Origin: Sutcliffiella tianshenii
GTDB taxonomy: Bacteria > Bacillota > Bacilli > Bacillales > Bacillaceae_I
Direction: 5' to 3'
Length of the DNA stretch: 64,000 nucleotides
NCBI RefSeq assembly: GCF_016908565.1
Contig: NZ_JAFBED010000002.1
Location: 1-64,000, forward strand
Below the pieces are notes generated by a model. That model had not been told where the DNA came from. It did no database searches and was given only the letters and a program-made list of their open reading frames with translations. Position numbers and translations under genes: made by a program. Positions 26,119-35,377 of the stretch are shown piece after piece (within the stretch, counting starts at the first letter, position 1; each line of letters starts with the position of its first letter).

Positions 26119-26955
26119 ATGGGAGAGCCATTTGTTCAACAATCTGAACAATTTATGTCGATACCAAGTTGGGAGGATGCAAACTCAAGACTTGTAGTGG
26201 GCTTTACGACAAAAACAGGTGGGGTAAGCAAAGGCCCATTCTCCTCATTCAATATGGGATTACATGTGCACGACCAGGATGCGGCAGTGCGGGAGAATAA
26301 AGAAATCCTTGCGGGCTCCATTCAGTTTCCCATGTCGCAATGGGTGGGATGCGATCAGGTGCATGACGCACGAATTGAAAAGATTACCGAGACTTCCATT
26401 GGAAAAGGTGTCACAAGCTATGATACGGCGATACCTAAGACAGATGGTATTTATACGGATAAAGAAGATATTCTGCTGACACTATGTTTTGCAGACTGCG
26501 TACCGCTGTATTTTTATTCCCCCAATCATTCCCTTATTGGATTGGCCCATGCAGGATGGAAGGGTACCGTTCTGGATATAGGCGGTAAAATGGTACAAAG
26601 GTGGATAGAGGAGGGAGTTTCTCCTAATGAGATATATGCGGCAATAGGGCCCTCCATCTCCCAACATGCATATATAGTTGATGACTTTGTACTTGATAGG
26701 GTAAAAGGCATTTTGCCTAAAGAAACGTTAACTACCGTTTATCAGGAGGTGTCCGTTGGGCAATACAGCATAGATTTAAAACAGATAAATCTTGAACTGC
26801 TTTTGCTTTCGGGTTTACCAAGAGAGAATATAAGCTGTAGCTCTTATTGTACAAGCACCCATGATCAGCATTTCTTTTCACATCGAAGAGATAACGGTAA
26901 AACTGGCAGAATGATGAGTTTCATCGGAATGAAAGGGGTACGGGACAATGGATGA
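26119..26955 (+). CDS. ylmD: YlmD, purine nucleoside phosphorylase / polyphenol oxidase (DUF152) family
   Basis: Member of the YfiH/YlmD (DUF152, PgeF) family. Relatives act as zinc-dependent purine nucleoside phosphorylases or adenosine deaminases; older annotation calls them laccases. The 278-residue product has the metal-binding motifs FADCVPLYF, GLAHAGWKGTV (His) and SYCTSTHDQHFFSHRRD. ATG 26119 follows AGAAGGTG and gives the same length as B. subtilis YlmD (278). It overlaps the ylmE start by 8 nt, indicating translational coupling. The exact substrate is not readable from the sequence. Confidence 0.87.
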   Translation: MGEPFVQQSEQFMSIPSWEDANSRLVVGFTTKTGGVSKGPFSSFNMGLHVHDQDAAVRENKEILAGSIQFPMSQWVGCDQVHDARIEKITETSIGKGVTSYDTAIPKTDGIYTDKEDILLTLCFADCVPLYFYSPNHSLIGLAHAGWKGTVLDIGGKMVQRWIEEGVSPNEIYAAIGPSISQHAYIVDDFVLDRVKGILPKETLTTVYQEVSVGQYSIDLKQINLELLLLSGLPRENISCSSYCTSTHDQHFFSHRRDNGKTGRMMSFIGMKGVRDNG

Positions 26956-27637
26956 GACCATGTCTGTACAGCAGAATCTGAAAACCATCAAGGGAAATAT
27001 CCAACAGGCTTGCCATATAGCCAATAGGAATCCTGATGAAATAAAGATAGTGGCTGTAACGAAATACGTGTCGGTCCAAAGAGCACAGGAGGCCCTTTCC
27101 TGTGGGGTCGTCCATTTTGGAGAGAATCGGGATGAAGGGCTGCAGGAAAAATGGGATCATCTGACCGAGCAGGCAGTCTGGCATTTTATCGGTTCCCTTC
27201 AAACTAAAAAAGTGAAGAAAATAATTGATAAGGTCGACTACATCCATTCATTGGACAGAATCTCCCTCGCTGAGGAAATACATAAAAGAGCAACACGACC
27301 TGTGAAATGTTTTATTCAAGTGAATATTTCCGGTGAAGAATCCAAGCATGGACTCCAGCCGGGAGAAGTGGCGGGATTTGTGAAGGATCTATCCCCATTT
27401 ACAAATATCGAACTAGTGGGCTTGATGACGATGGCACCTTACACCGAGGATGAAGAACTTTTAAGAACATGCTTTCGTGACCTGAAGGAATTGCAGGGAA
27501 ATATCAAATCCATGGATTTACCCTATGCACCGTGCATGGAGCTGAGCATGGGAATGTCCAATGATTATATGATTGCCATTGAAGAAGGTGCTACTTTCAT
27601 CAGGATTGGCAGCGCTCTTGTCGGGAGCGAAAAATAA
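26948..27637 (+). CDS. ylmE: YlmE, PLP homeostasis protein (YggS family)
   Basis: Single-domain TIM-barrel protein that binds pyridoxal phosphate and balances PLP and amino-acid pools; it has no known catalysis. The 229-residue product shows VAVTKYV (near 33, with the PLP-binding Lys), GENRDEGLQEKW, WHFIGSLQTKKVK and MELSMGMSNDY, all family signatures. Length matches B. subtilis YlmE. It starts inside the end of ylmD (AAAGGGG upstream) and is followed by sepF after 16 bp. Confidence 0.93.
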   Translation: MDETMSVQQNLKTIKGNIQQACHIANRNPDEIKIVAVTKYVSVQRAQEALSCGVVHFGENRDEGLQEKWDHLTEQAVWHFIGSLQTKKVKKIIDKVDYIHSLDRISLAEEIHKRATRPVKCFIQVNISGEESKHGLQPGEVAGFVKDLSPFTNIELVGLMTMAPYTEDEELLRTCFRDLKELQGNIKSMDLPYAPCMELSMGMSNDYMIAIEEGATFIRIGSALVGSEK

Positions 27638-27653
27638 TTTGGAGGTGTAAGGA

Positions 27654-28112
27654 ATGACGATTAAATCAAAATTCAAAAGCTTTTTTGCCCTTGAGGATGA
27701 ATATGAATACAAAGAACAAGAAGAATATGAAGAGGAAATGGTGGAAGAGACAAGGAAAACCAGATCTGCAACGCATCAGCCCAAACAAAATGTGGTAAGC
27801 TTGCAAAGTGTGCAAAAATCTTCCTCTTCAAAAGTGGTCCTTTTTGAGCCTAGGTCATATTCGGAAGCCCAGGATATTGCAGATCATCTGAAAGGACGCC
27901 GCGCCATCATCGTGAATCTGCAACGGATTGATCATGATCAGGCAAAGCGGATCGTTGATTTTTTAAGTGGGACAGTGTACGCATTGGGCGGGGACATTCA
28001 AAGGGTTGGCCAAAACATATTCCTTTGCACGCCTGACAATGTGGATGTTTCCGGTTCCATTTCAGAGATCATGCATCAGGAGCAGGAAGACTTTAGCGAT
28101 AAAAGGTGGTAG
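27654..28112 (+). CDS. sepF: Cell division protein SepF
   Basis: Membrane-binding division protein that bundles FtsZ and helps tether the Z ring. The 152-residue product has an N-terminal amphipathic segment ([13 protein letters not shown]), an acidic linker (about 14-40) and the SepF core from about residue 58: [31 protein letters not shown], and [17 protein letters not shown] with the conserved Gly needed for ring assembly. GGAGGTG lies 8 nt before the ATG. It lies in the same operon as ylmE and ylmG. Confidence 0.95.
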   Translation: MTIKSKFKSFFALEDEYEYKEQEEYEEEMVEETRKTRSATHQPKQNVVSLQSVQKSSSSKVVLFEPRSYSEAQDIADHLKGRRAIIVNLQRIDHDQAKRIVDFLSGTVYALGGDIQRVGQNIFLCTPDNVDVSGSISEIMHQEQEDFSDKRW

Positions 28113-28118
28113 AAGTTT

Positions 28119-28388
28119 ATGGGATTAGTATTAAATATCATTCAACAGCTGGTAGGCTTTTATATGATCGCACTGATCATCTATATTTTCATGTCCTGGT
28201 TCCCGGGTGCGAGGGAGTCTTCGATAGGGAGGATATTGGCAAGAATCTGTGAACCCTATTTGGAGATGTTCCGCAGGTTCATTCCGCCACTGGGGATGAT
28301 TGACATTTCCCCGATCGTGGCTATCCTGGTATTGCGCTTCGCAAACGCAGGGCTACGACAGCTGTTCATTATGCTTGGATTAGTTTAG
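28119..28388 (+). CDS. ylmG: YggT family membrane protein YlmG
   Basis: Small polytopic protein of the YggT family, with no firmly assigned function; plant and bacterial relatives affect division and nucleoid or thylakoid organisation. The 89 residues form two hydrophobic segments (about 4-26 and 60-85). The conserved [13 protein letters not shown] is in the first half; [27 protein letters not shown] lies between them. GTGGTAGAAG provides a weak ribosome binding site 6 nt after the sepF stop. Position matches B. subtilis. Confidence 0.9.
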   Translation: MGLVLNIIQQLVGFYMIALIIYIFMSWFPGARESSIGRILARICEPYLEMFRRFIPPLGMIDISPIVAILVLRFANAGLRQLFIMLGLV

Positions 28389-28471
28389 AAATCATTTAGG
28401 GAATCCATCAGGGTTCCTATTTATATTTTTGTGAAATTGAGCTTATAGTAACCTATGTGATGGTGATCAGA

Positions 28472-29245
28472 TTGAGTATTTATATGCATTTCCGTCAGGA
28501 AGAACATGAATTTATAGATCAGGTTCTTGAATGGAAGGAAACGGTCAATGAGCAGTATGCTCCAAAGCTGACAGATTTTCTTGACCCCCGTGAGCAGGAA
28601 ATCGTCCAAAGCATCATCGGGTCGAACGAGGATGTCAAGGTCAGGCTTTTTGGCGGAGCAGAAGGTGCAGAACGGAAAAGAGCGTTTTTGTATCCTTCTT
28701 ACTATTCTCCAAGCCTCGATGATTTCCAGCTAAAAGCATACGAGATCTCTTATCCGGAAAAGTTTGTCCAGATCGAGCATCGACAGATTCTTGGTTCCTT
28801 GATGGGAATCGGATTGAAGCGGAGCAAGTTTGGCGACATCCACTTCCATGATAAGAAAGTGCAGCTGGTCATCGGTGAAGAGGTCAGTTCGTATGTGGAA
28901 TTGCAGCTGCAGGAAGTGGGCAGGGTGAAAGTGTCCTTACAGGATATCCCCCTATCAGAGCTTGTGAGCCCTGAAGCCGTCTGGGAAGAAGCCTCCACCA
29001 CAGCCGCTTCGCTGCGTCTGGATGTGATGCTTGCTTCCATCTATAACCTTTCCAGGCAAAAGGCTCAATTGCTGATTGGGGCAAAAAAAGTCAAGGTAAA
29101 TTGGAAAGTGGTGGAGCAGTCATCTTTCGAATGCAGGGAAGGGGACATCCTTTCAGCAAGGGGCTTTGGCCGCAGCAAGCTGCTGACCATTGATGGAAAG
29201 ACGAAAAAGGATAAATGGAGAGTTATTGTAGGAAAACAAAAATAA
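28472..29245 (+). CDS. ylmH: YlmH, S4-domain RNA-binding protein
   Basis: RNA-binding protein with a C-terminal S4 domain (about 185-245: RLDVMLASIYNLSRQKAQLLI...VKVNW). In B. subtilis YlmH/RqcP binds 50S subunits and takes part in ribosome quality control with RqcH, also encoded in this window. Other motifs are FLDPREQEIV (about 30-39) and LGSLMGIGLKRSKFGDI. TTG 28472 gives 257 residues, the same as B. subtilis YlmH, and the start LSIYMHF matches MSIYQHF. ATG 28460 is an alternative without a better ribosome binding site. Confidence 0.9.
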   Translation: MSIYMHFRQEEHEFIDQVLEWKETVNEQYAPKLTDFLDPREQEIVQSIIGSNEDVKVRLFGGAEGAERKRAFLYPSYYSPSLDDFQLKAYEISYPEKFVQIEHRQILGSLMGIGLKRSKFGDIHFHDKKVQLVIGEEVSSYVELQLQEVGRVKVSLQDIPLSELVSPEAVWEEASTTAASLRLDVMLASIYNLSRQKAQLLIGAKKVKVNWKVVEQSSFECREGDILSARGFGRSKLLTIDGKTKKDKWRVIVGKQK

Positions 29246-29324
29246 TTCAACTACCAGCAGGAATTTCAGCGAGTCTGTCGAATTATGTTTATAAATAATA
29301 GAGATTTTAATGGAGGTGGCATCT

Positions 29325-29825
29325 ATGCCCTTAACACCGCTTGATATTCATAATAAAGAATTTAACAAGGCTTTCAGAGGCTATGATGAAGACGAAGTAA
29401 ACGAGTTTCTGGATCAAGTAATCAAAGATTATGAATTGGTCATCCGTGAAAAGAAGGATTTCGAAGAGAAGGTCAAAGAACTTAACAGCCGCTTGACCCA
29501 CTTCAATACAATTGAGGAAACTTTGAATAAATCCATCCTTATCGCACAGGAATCTGCAGAAGATGTCAGACGAAATGCACAGAAGGAAGCAAAGCTGATC
29601 ATCAAGGAAGCTGAAAAAAACGCAGATCGCATCATTAATGAATCCCTATTAAAATCAAGAAAGCTTCAAGTCGAGATTGATGAGTTGAAGAAGCAATCCA
29701 AGATTTTCCGGAATCGTTTCAAAATGCTTGTAGAAGCACAATTGGAACTGATTGATAACGATGATTGGGATCATCTGATGGAATATGAGGAAAAAGAGAA
29801 AGAATTAGAAGAAAATAGAGTATAA
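29325..29825 (+). CDS. divIVA: Division site and pole protein DivIVA
   Basis: Coiled-coil protein that binds curved membrane at poles and septa, and recruits division and sporulation factors. The 166-residue product begins [20 protein letters not shown], containing Phe17-Arg18, the pair that inserts into and contacts membrane in B. subtilis DivIVA. Long heptad-rich coiled coils (about 30-60 and 65-150) follow. ATG 29325 has TGGAGGTGG upstream; an in-frame ATG at 29310 is rejected. The ileS promoter begins 3 bp after its stop. Confidence 0.95.
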   Translation: MPLTPLDIHNKEFNKAFRGYDEDEVNEFLDQVIKDYELVIREKKDFEEKVKELNSRLTHFNTIEETLNKSILIAQESAEDVRRNAQKEAKLIIKEAEKNADRIINESLLKSRKLQVEIDELKKQSKIFRNRFKMLVEAQLELIDNDDWDHLMEYEEKEKELEENRV

Positions 29826-29827
29826 CC

Positions 29828-29857
29828 TTGACTAAATAAGGCTATATTCAGTATAAT
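29828..29857 (+). promoter_or_regulatory. Promoter of the ileS T-box leader
   Basis: TTGACT (29828-29833), an 18-bp spacer and TATAAT (29852-29857) form a good SigA promoter starting right after divIVA. The transcript would begin near 29864. Confidence 0.8.
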
Positions 29858-29863
29858 AACGAA

Positions 29864-30160
29864 ACAAATTATTGTTTTAACATAAGCTATTATATGTGAA
29901 CTTATCATACTTATAAAACGTTGAAAGGGATAGTAGTTTCTTCACATACTTTTACAAGCGACCCGGGGATGGTGGAAGCCCGGGAAAAGAGAAGAAGCGA
30001 ACATCACCCTGGAGTATCGGACTGAACGCAGATTGCCTGTAAGTTCGATCGGTTTATCCACGTTAAGGATACTAAAGCGGACCTGTTTTTTTGCCGGGTC
30101 AATTTAGGGTGGTACCACGGGAGTTCTCTCGTCCCTTTTAGGGATGAGGGGACTTTTTTA
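29864..30160 (+). promoter_or_regulatory. T-box riboswitch controlling ileS
   Basis: The leader holds the invariant T-box AGGGTGGTACCACGG (30106-30120), which pairs with the uncharged tRNA acceptor end. A terminator hairpin from about 30122 to 30160 ends in TTTTTTATTTTTTT. The upstream Stem I region includes the GGTGGAAGCCCGGG block. ATC at 30016-30018 is the likely isoleucine specifier codon. T-box riboswitches read through the terminator when the cognate tRNA is uncharged. The specifier position is inferred, not folded. Confidence 0.93.
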
Positions 30161-30195
30161 TTTTTTTATAAATAAGATTTGTTGGAGGAAAGACA

Positions 30196-32964
30196 ATGGA
30201 GTATAAAGATACGTTATTGATGCCAAAAACCGATTTCCCGATGAGAGGGAATTTACCGAACCGCGAACCACAGATCCAGCAGCAATGGGATGAAATGAAC
30301 ATCTACCAAAAAGTGCAGGAACGCACAAAAGACCGTCCGATGTATGTTCTTCATGATGGACCGCCATATGCGAATGGCGATATCCACATGGGCCATGCCC
30401 TGAACAAGGTATTGAAGGACTTTATCGTCCGCTACAAGTCGATGAGCGGATACAATGCCCCGTATGTCCCAGGCTGGGATACACATGGTCTGCCGATTGA
30501 AACAGCCTTGACTAAAAACAAGAAAGTCAAACGCAAGGAAATGACTGTTGCGGATTTCCGTAAGCTTTGTGAAGAATATGCGTATGAGCAGGTTGACCGC
30601 CAGCGCGAACAGTTTATGCGACTTGGTGTGCGTGGCGACTGGTTCAACCCGTATATCACATTAAAGCCGGAATATGAAGCCCAGCAGATCAAAGTATTTG
30701 GTGATATGGCGAAAAATGGTCTTATCTACAAAGGTCTAAAGCCGGTCTACTGGTCTCCTTCAAGCGAATCGGCGCTCGCGGAAGCGGAAATCGAATATCA
30801 GGATAAGCGTTCCCCGTCCATCTATGTTGCTTTTAAAGTTCAGGATGGAAAAGGCGTATTGGAGGATAACGAACAGTTCATCATCTGGACCACTACACCT
30901 TGGACGATCCCTGCCAACCTTGGTATTGCGGTACATCCTGAATTGCAATATAGCGTGGTGGAAGTGGCAGGAAACAGATATGTCATCGCATCAGAGCTAG
31001 TGGAGTCCGTTTCCAAGACAATGGAATGGGAAGATGCGAGTGTTGTCAAAACAGTGAAAGGTGCCGAGCTTGAGCATATCGTTGCAAAGCACCCGTTATA
31101 TGACCGCGATTCCCTTGTGATGCTTGGCGATCATGTAACCACTGATGCAGGTACAGGATGTGTCCACACAGCACCAGGACACGGGGAAGACGACTTTGTC
31201 ATCGGTAAGAAGTATGGATTGGACGTGTTGTGCCCGGTTGATTCCAGAGGGAATATGACGGAGGAAGCACCAGGATTTGAAGGCATGTTCTATGATGAGG
31301 CCAACAAGCCGATCACTGAAAAGCTGCAGGAAGCAGGAGCGTTGCTGAAGCTGAACTTCATCACTCACTCCTATCCGCATGACTGGCGTACGAAGAAGCC
31401 GACCATCTTCCGTGCGACAGCGCAGTGGTTTGCATCCATCGATAAAATCAGAGATCAACTTCTACAAGCGGTAGCAGAAACGAAATGGGTACCTGCTTGG
31501 GGAGAAACCCGCCTCTATAACATGGTTCGCGACCGTGGAGACTGGTGTATTTCCCGTCAGCGTGCATGGGGTGTACCGATCCCTGTATTCTATGCGGAAA
31601 ATGGCCAGGAAATCATCACAGATGAAACGATTGATCATGTATCTGCACTATTCAGGGAGCACGGCTCCAACATCTGGTTTGAAAGAGAAGCGAAAGATCT
31701 GCTTCCGGAGGGCTTCACACATGAAGGCAGCCCAAATGGAACCTTCTCGAAAGAAATGGATATCATGGATGTCTGGTTTGACTCCGGATCTTCCCATCAA
31801 TCCGTTCTTGAAGAAAGAGATGATCTGCAGCGTCCGGCCGACCTTTATCTTGAAGGCTCTGACCAATACCGCGGCTGGTTCAATTCTTCTTTGACCACTG
31901 GTGTTGCAGTTACAGGTAAAGCTCCTTACAAAGGAATCCTGAGTCACGGGTTTGCACTTGATGGCGACGGACGCAAAATGAGTAAATCCCTTGGAAACGT
32001 TGTATTGCCTTCCAAGGTAATGAACCAGTTGGGAGCGGATATTCTCAGGCTTTGGGTAGCTTCCGTAGACTATCAAGCGGATGTTCGCGTATCAGATAAC
32101 ATTTTAAAACAGGTTGCAGAAGTGTACCGTAAAATCCGCAATACATTCCGATTCTTGCTTGGAAACCTGGCTGACTTCGATCCGACGGTTGATAAAGTGG
32201 AGATGAAAGACCTCCGTGAAGTGGACCGCTACATGGTCGTCAAGCTGAACAACCTGATCACAAAAGTTAAAAAGTCCTATGAGGACTATGAATTCGCAGG
32301 AATCTATCATGCAGTCCACAACTTCTGCACGATTGAACTGAGCTCGTTCTATCTTGATTTTGCGAAGGATATCCTCTATATCGAAGGAAAAGATCAGCAT
32401 GACCGCCGTTCCATCCAGACGGTTCTTTATGAAACATTGCTTGCACTGACCAAGCTTGTTACACCTATCCTTCCGCACACGGCAGATGAGGTATGGTCAC
32501 ATATCGATTTCGTGAAAGAGGAAAGCGTACAGTTGGTCGACATGCCTGATGTATTGGCAGTGGACGATGCTGCTGCAATCGAAAAGAAGTGGGATAACTT
32601 CATGACATTGCGTGATGATGTGCTCAAGGCCCTGGAGATTGCCCGTAACGAAAAAGTAATCGGTAAGTCCTTGGCAGCAAAAATCACTCTATATCCTAAC
32701 GCTGAAACAAAAGCTTTACTTGACAGCATCGAGGAAAATGTACAGCAGCTGTTCATCGTTTCCGGGCTTGAGATCAAAGGTTCCAAAGATCAAGCTCCAG
32801 CAGATGCTCAAAGCTTTGAAAATGTATCCATCGCCGTTGCACCAGCAGAAGGGGAAACATGCGACCGTTGCTGGGTTGTCACTCCTGATGTAGGGCAGGA
32901 TTCCGATCATCCGACCCTATGCAAGCGTTGTGCTTCAGTTGTAAAAGAAAACTATAGTGCTTAA
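30196..32964 (+). CDS. ileS: Isoleucyl-tRNA synthetase
   Basis: Class I aminoacyl-tRNA synthetase charging tRNA-Ile, with an editing domain that removes valine. The 922-residue product has the HIGH-type motif HMGH at 64-67, an editing domain ([13 protein letters not shown], near 235, and [15 protein letters not shown]), and KMSKS at about 594-598. The C-terminal zinc motif CDRCWVV...CKRC indicates the bacterial form. Length matches B. subtilis IleS (921). TTGGAGGA precedes the ATG. It is controlled by the T-box upstream. A terminator follows; the small B. subtilis gene ylyA usually found next is absent. Confidence 0.98.
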   Translation: MEYKDTLLMPKTDFPMRGNLPNREPQIQQQWDEMNIYQKVQERTKDRPMYVLHDGPPYANGDIHMGHALNKVLKDFIVRYKSMSGYNAPYVPGWDTHGLPIETALTKNKKVKRKEMTVADFRKLCEEYAYEQVDRQREQFMRLGVRGDWFNPYITLKPEYEAQQIKVFGDMAKNGLIYKGLKPVYWSPSSESALAEAEIEYQDKRSPSIYVAFKVQDGKGVLEDNEQFIIWTTTPWTIPANLGIAVHPELQYSVVEVAGNRYVIASELVESVSKTMEWEDASVVKTVKGAELEHIVAKHPLYDRDSLVMLGDHVTTDAGTGCVHTAPGHGEDDFVIGKKYGLDVLCPVDSRGNMTEEAPGFEGMFYDEANKPITEKLQEAGALLKLNFITHSYPHDWRTKKPTIFRATAQWFASIDKIRDQLLQAVAETKWVPAWGETRLYNMVRDRGDWCISRQRAWGVPIPVFYAENGQEIITDETIDHVSALFREHGSNIWFEREAKDLLPEGFTHEGSPNGTFSKEMDIMDVWFDSGSSHQSVLEERDDLQRPADLYLEGSDQYRGWFNSSLTTGVAVTGKAPYKGILSHGFALDGDGRKMSKSLGNVVLPSKVMNQLGADILRLWVASVDYQADVRVSDNILKQVAEVYRKIRNTFRFLLGNLADFDPTVDKVEMKDLREVDRYMVVKLNNLITKVKKSYEDYEFAGIYHAVHNFCTIELSSFYLDFAKDILYIEGKDQHDRRSIQTVLYETLLALTKLVTPILPHTADEVWSHIDFVKEESVQLVDMPDVLAVDDAAAIEKKWDNFMTLRDDVLKALEIARNEKVIGKSLAAKITLYPNAETKALLDSIEENVQQLFIVSGLEIKGSKDQAPADAQSFENVSIAVAPAEGETCDRCWVVTPDVGQDSDHPTLCKRCASVVKENYSA

Positions 32965-32978
32965 TATGATTGCTCAAG

Positions 32979-33012
32979 ACTCCGCTTTGGCTCTGCCAGG
33001 CGGAGTTTTGTT
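32979..33012 (+). terminator. Terminator after ileS
   Basis: ACTCCGC (32979-32985) pairs with GCGGAGT (33000-33006), followed by TTTGTTT. This rules out an lspA start upstream of it. Confidence 0.75.
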
Positions 33013-33044
33013 TATATAACCAGCTTTATTTACCATTCCTTATT

Positions 33045-33053
33045 TGCTATAAT
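33045..33053 (+). promoter_or_regulatory. Candidate extended -10 promoter for lspA
   Basis: TGCTATAAT at 33045-33053 is a full extended -10. A weak -35-like TTTATT (33025-33030) lies 17 bp upstream. It lies 36 bp before lspA. Confidence 0.55.
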
Positions 33054-33089
33054 TCAAAGGTACATATAATAGGGCTGGGGGTACCATTG

Positions 33090-33557
33090 GTGATATATTA
33101 TTTAATTGCACTTTTTATCATAATAGTGGATCAAGTAACAAAATATCTGGTTGTACAATATATGGAACTAGGGGAGAATATCCCAATAATCGAAAACTTT
33201 CTTTATCTATCGTCCCACCGCAATCAGGGAGCTGCCTGGGGGATCCTGCAGGGCCAGATGTATTTCTTCTACATCATTACGATGCTTGTAGTGATCGGAT
33301 TGATCGTCTACCTGCAGAAGCTGCCGAATGATCAGAAATGGATGAAGTTTGCGTTAAGTCTGATGCTTGGTGGCGCAGTCGGGAACTTTATTGACCGACT
33401 TTTGCATCAGGAAGTGATTGATTTTATCAACACCTTTATTTTCTCTTACGATTTCCCGATCTTCAATGTAGCGGATTCTGCATTGGTGATTGGTGTTGGA
33501 ATTATTTTAGTGTTAACCTTACTGGAAGGTAAGAAAGAGAAGGAGCTATCAAATTAA
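33090..33557 (+). CDS. lspA: Lipoprotein signal peptidase (signal peptidase II)
   Basis: Membrane aspartic protease that removes signal peptides from diacylglyceryl-modified prolipoproteins. The 155-residue product has four membrane helices and the catalytic aspartates Asp102 (GNFIDR) and Asp129 (FNVADSAL). It also carries VDQVTKYLV near the start and SHRNQGAAWGIL. GTG 33090 (GGGGG 8 nt upstream) gives VIYYLIAL, matching the B. subtilis start; TTG 33087 is possible, and an ATG at 32970 would lie in the ileS terminator. The end overlaps the next gene by 1 nt. Confidence 0.96.
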   Translation: MIYYLIALFIIIVDQVTKYLVVQYMELGENIPIIENFLYLSSHRNQGAAWGILQGQMYFFYIITMLVVIGLIVYLQKLPNDQKWMKFALSLMLGGAVGNFIDRLLHQEVIDFINTFIFSYDFPIFNVADSALVIGVGIILVLTLLEGKKEKELSN

Positions 33558-34471
33558 TGGAAGAAACAGTACAGATACACATCGATGAAACACAGAAGAA
33601 TGATAGGATAGACAAGGCGGTTTCCACCCAGAACGATGAATGGTCAAGGTCACAGGTTCAGCAATGGATCAAAGATGGACATATCCTTGTAAATGGTGAA
33701 AAAACAAAACCTAATTATAAATGCAGCGTGGGAGACACGATTACGGTAATCATTCCGGAACCGGAGGCATTGGATGTCGCGCCAGAAGAAATGGATCTTG
33801 ATATTTATTTCGAGGACTCCGATGTGATTGTCGTAAACAAGCCAAGGGGCATGGTCGTCCATCCGGCTGTTGGCCATGCATCGGGAACTCTTGTAAACGG
33901 GCTTATGGCACATTGCAAGGACCTATCCGGCATTAACGGGGTGTTGCGCCCTGGAATCGTGCATCGGATCGATAAGGATACAAGTGGACTCTTAATGGTG
34001 GCGAAGAATGATTTTGCCCATGAAAAATTAGTGAATCAGCTTGTGGCCAAATCTGTGACCCGAAAATACGAAGCGATTGTCCATGGTGTCATCTCCCATG
34101 ATGTAGGTACGATTGATGCACCGATCGGTCGTGATAAAAAGGATCGTCAGGCGATGACAGTAACGGATGAGAATAGCAGAAATGCGGTTACTCATTTTAG
34201 AGTCCTGGAGCGATTCAAGGATTTCACGCATGTGGAATGCCAGCTTGAAACGGGAAGAACGCATCAGATCCGTGTACACATGAAATATATCGGCTACCCA
34301 CTTGCCGGGGACCCGAAATATGGACCGAAAAAGACACTGGATATCGAGGGACAGGCACTGCATGCAGGCGTATTGGGATTCGATCATCCCCGCACTGGTG
34401 AATACATCGAATTCCAGGCTCCGATACCTGCAGATTTCGAGCATATTCTTAAATCTTTAAAAAACCGTTGA
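33557..34471 (+). CDS. ylyB: RluD-family rRNA pseudouridine synthase (YlyB)
   Basis: Converts uridine to pseudouridine in RNA; RluD relatives modify helix 69 of 23S rRNA, but the target here is inferred. The 304-residue product has an N-terminal S4 domain (about 15-75: DRIDKAVS...HILVNGEKTKPNYK) and a catalytic domain with HRIDKDTSGLL (Asp catalytic, near 140) and GRTHQIRVH (near 233). Length matches B. subtilis YlyB. AAGGAGCTATC precedes the ATG. The -35 element of the pyr promoter overlaps its stop codon. Confidence 0.94.
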   Translation: MEETVQIHIDETQKNDRIDKAVSTQNDEWSRSQVQQWIKDGHILVNGEKTKPNYKCSVGDTITVIIPEPEALDVAPEEMDLDIYFEDSDVIVVNKPRGMVVHPAVGHASGTLVNGLMAHCKDLSGINGVLRPGIVHRIDKDTSGLLMVAKNDFAHEKLVNQLVAKSVTRKYEAIVHGVISHDVGTIDAPIGRDKKDRQAMTVTDENSRNAVTHFRVLERFKDFTHVECQLETGRTHQIRVHMKYIGYPLAGDPKYGPKKTLDIEGQALHAGVLGFDHPRTGEYIEFQAPIPADFEHILKSLKNR

Positions 34472-34496
34472 CAGCCTAAAGTTATTTTGAGATAAT
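34468..34496 (+). promoter_or_regulatory. pyr operon promoter
   Basis: TTGACA (34468-34473), a 17-bp spacer and GATAAT (34491-34496) form a strong SigA promoter. The -35 overlaps the ylyB stop codon. Confidence 0.85.
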
Positions 34497-34511
34497 CATA
34501 ACAGTTAAATA

Positions 34512-34640
34512 AGACCTTTAAACGACAGTCCCGTGAGGCTGAGAAGGTAACGGATATGCGAAAATCGGATGAGTACCATACTATCCCTCTATTTTCGCGT
34601 ACAAAAACCTCTCATCATGCGGTGAGGGGTTTTTTGTACG
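34512..34640 (+). promoter_or_regulatory. PyrR attenuator 1 (pyr leader)
   Basis: The PyrR-binding loop CAGTCCCGTGAGGCT (34526-34540) lies in an anti-antiterminator hairpin. An antiterminator region follows, then a terminator (CCTCTC...GGTGAGGGG, followed by TTTTTT, about 34606-34636). UMP/UTP-bound PyrR stabilises the first hairpin and favours termination. The tandem arrangement is the known Bacillus pyr mechanism. Confidence 0.93.
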
Positions 34641-34681
34641 AGTCGTTACAAAAAACATTGAAAAAAAGAGGAGGGCTTTGA

Positions 34682-35224
<543 letters not shown>

Positions 35225-35228
35225 CCAG

Positions 35229-35351
35229 CCCTTTTAAATGCAGTCCCGTGAGGCCGCAAAGGGGTAAATTGGCTCTAGACCGCTTGTGCGCAGGCGTTAT
35301 AGGGACCTCTCTACCTCTTTGTGCTTAAGGATTGCGCAAAGAGTTTTTTTT
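35229..35351 (+). promoter_or_regulatory. PyrR attenuator 2 (pyrR-pyrP)
   Basis: CAGTCCCGTGAGGCC (35241-35255) lies in a hairpin closed by CCCTTT/AAAGGGG. A terminator follows: CTCTTTGTGC (35315-35324) with GCGCAAAGAG (35334-35343) and a T run. Confidence 0.93.
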
Positions 35352-35377
35352 ATGAAAAAAATTGGAGGTCCGATTCT

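Noticed and set aside
32970-33089. Longer N-terminus for lspA
   Set aside because: It would run through the ileS terminator hairpin and the lspA promoter; the LspA signature begins at GTG 33090.
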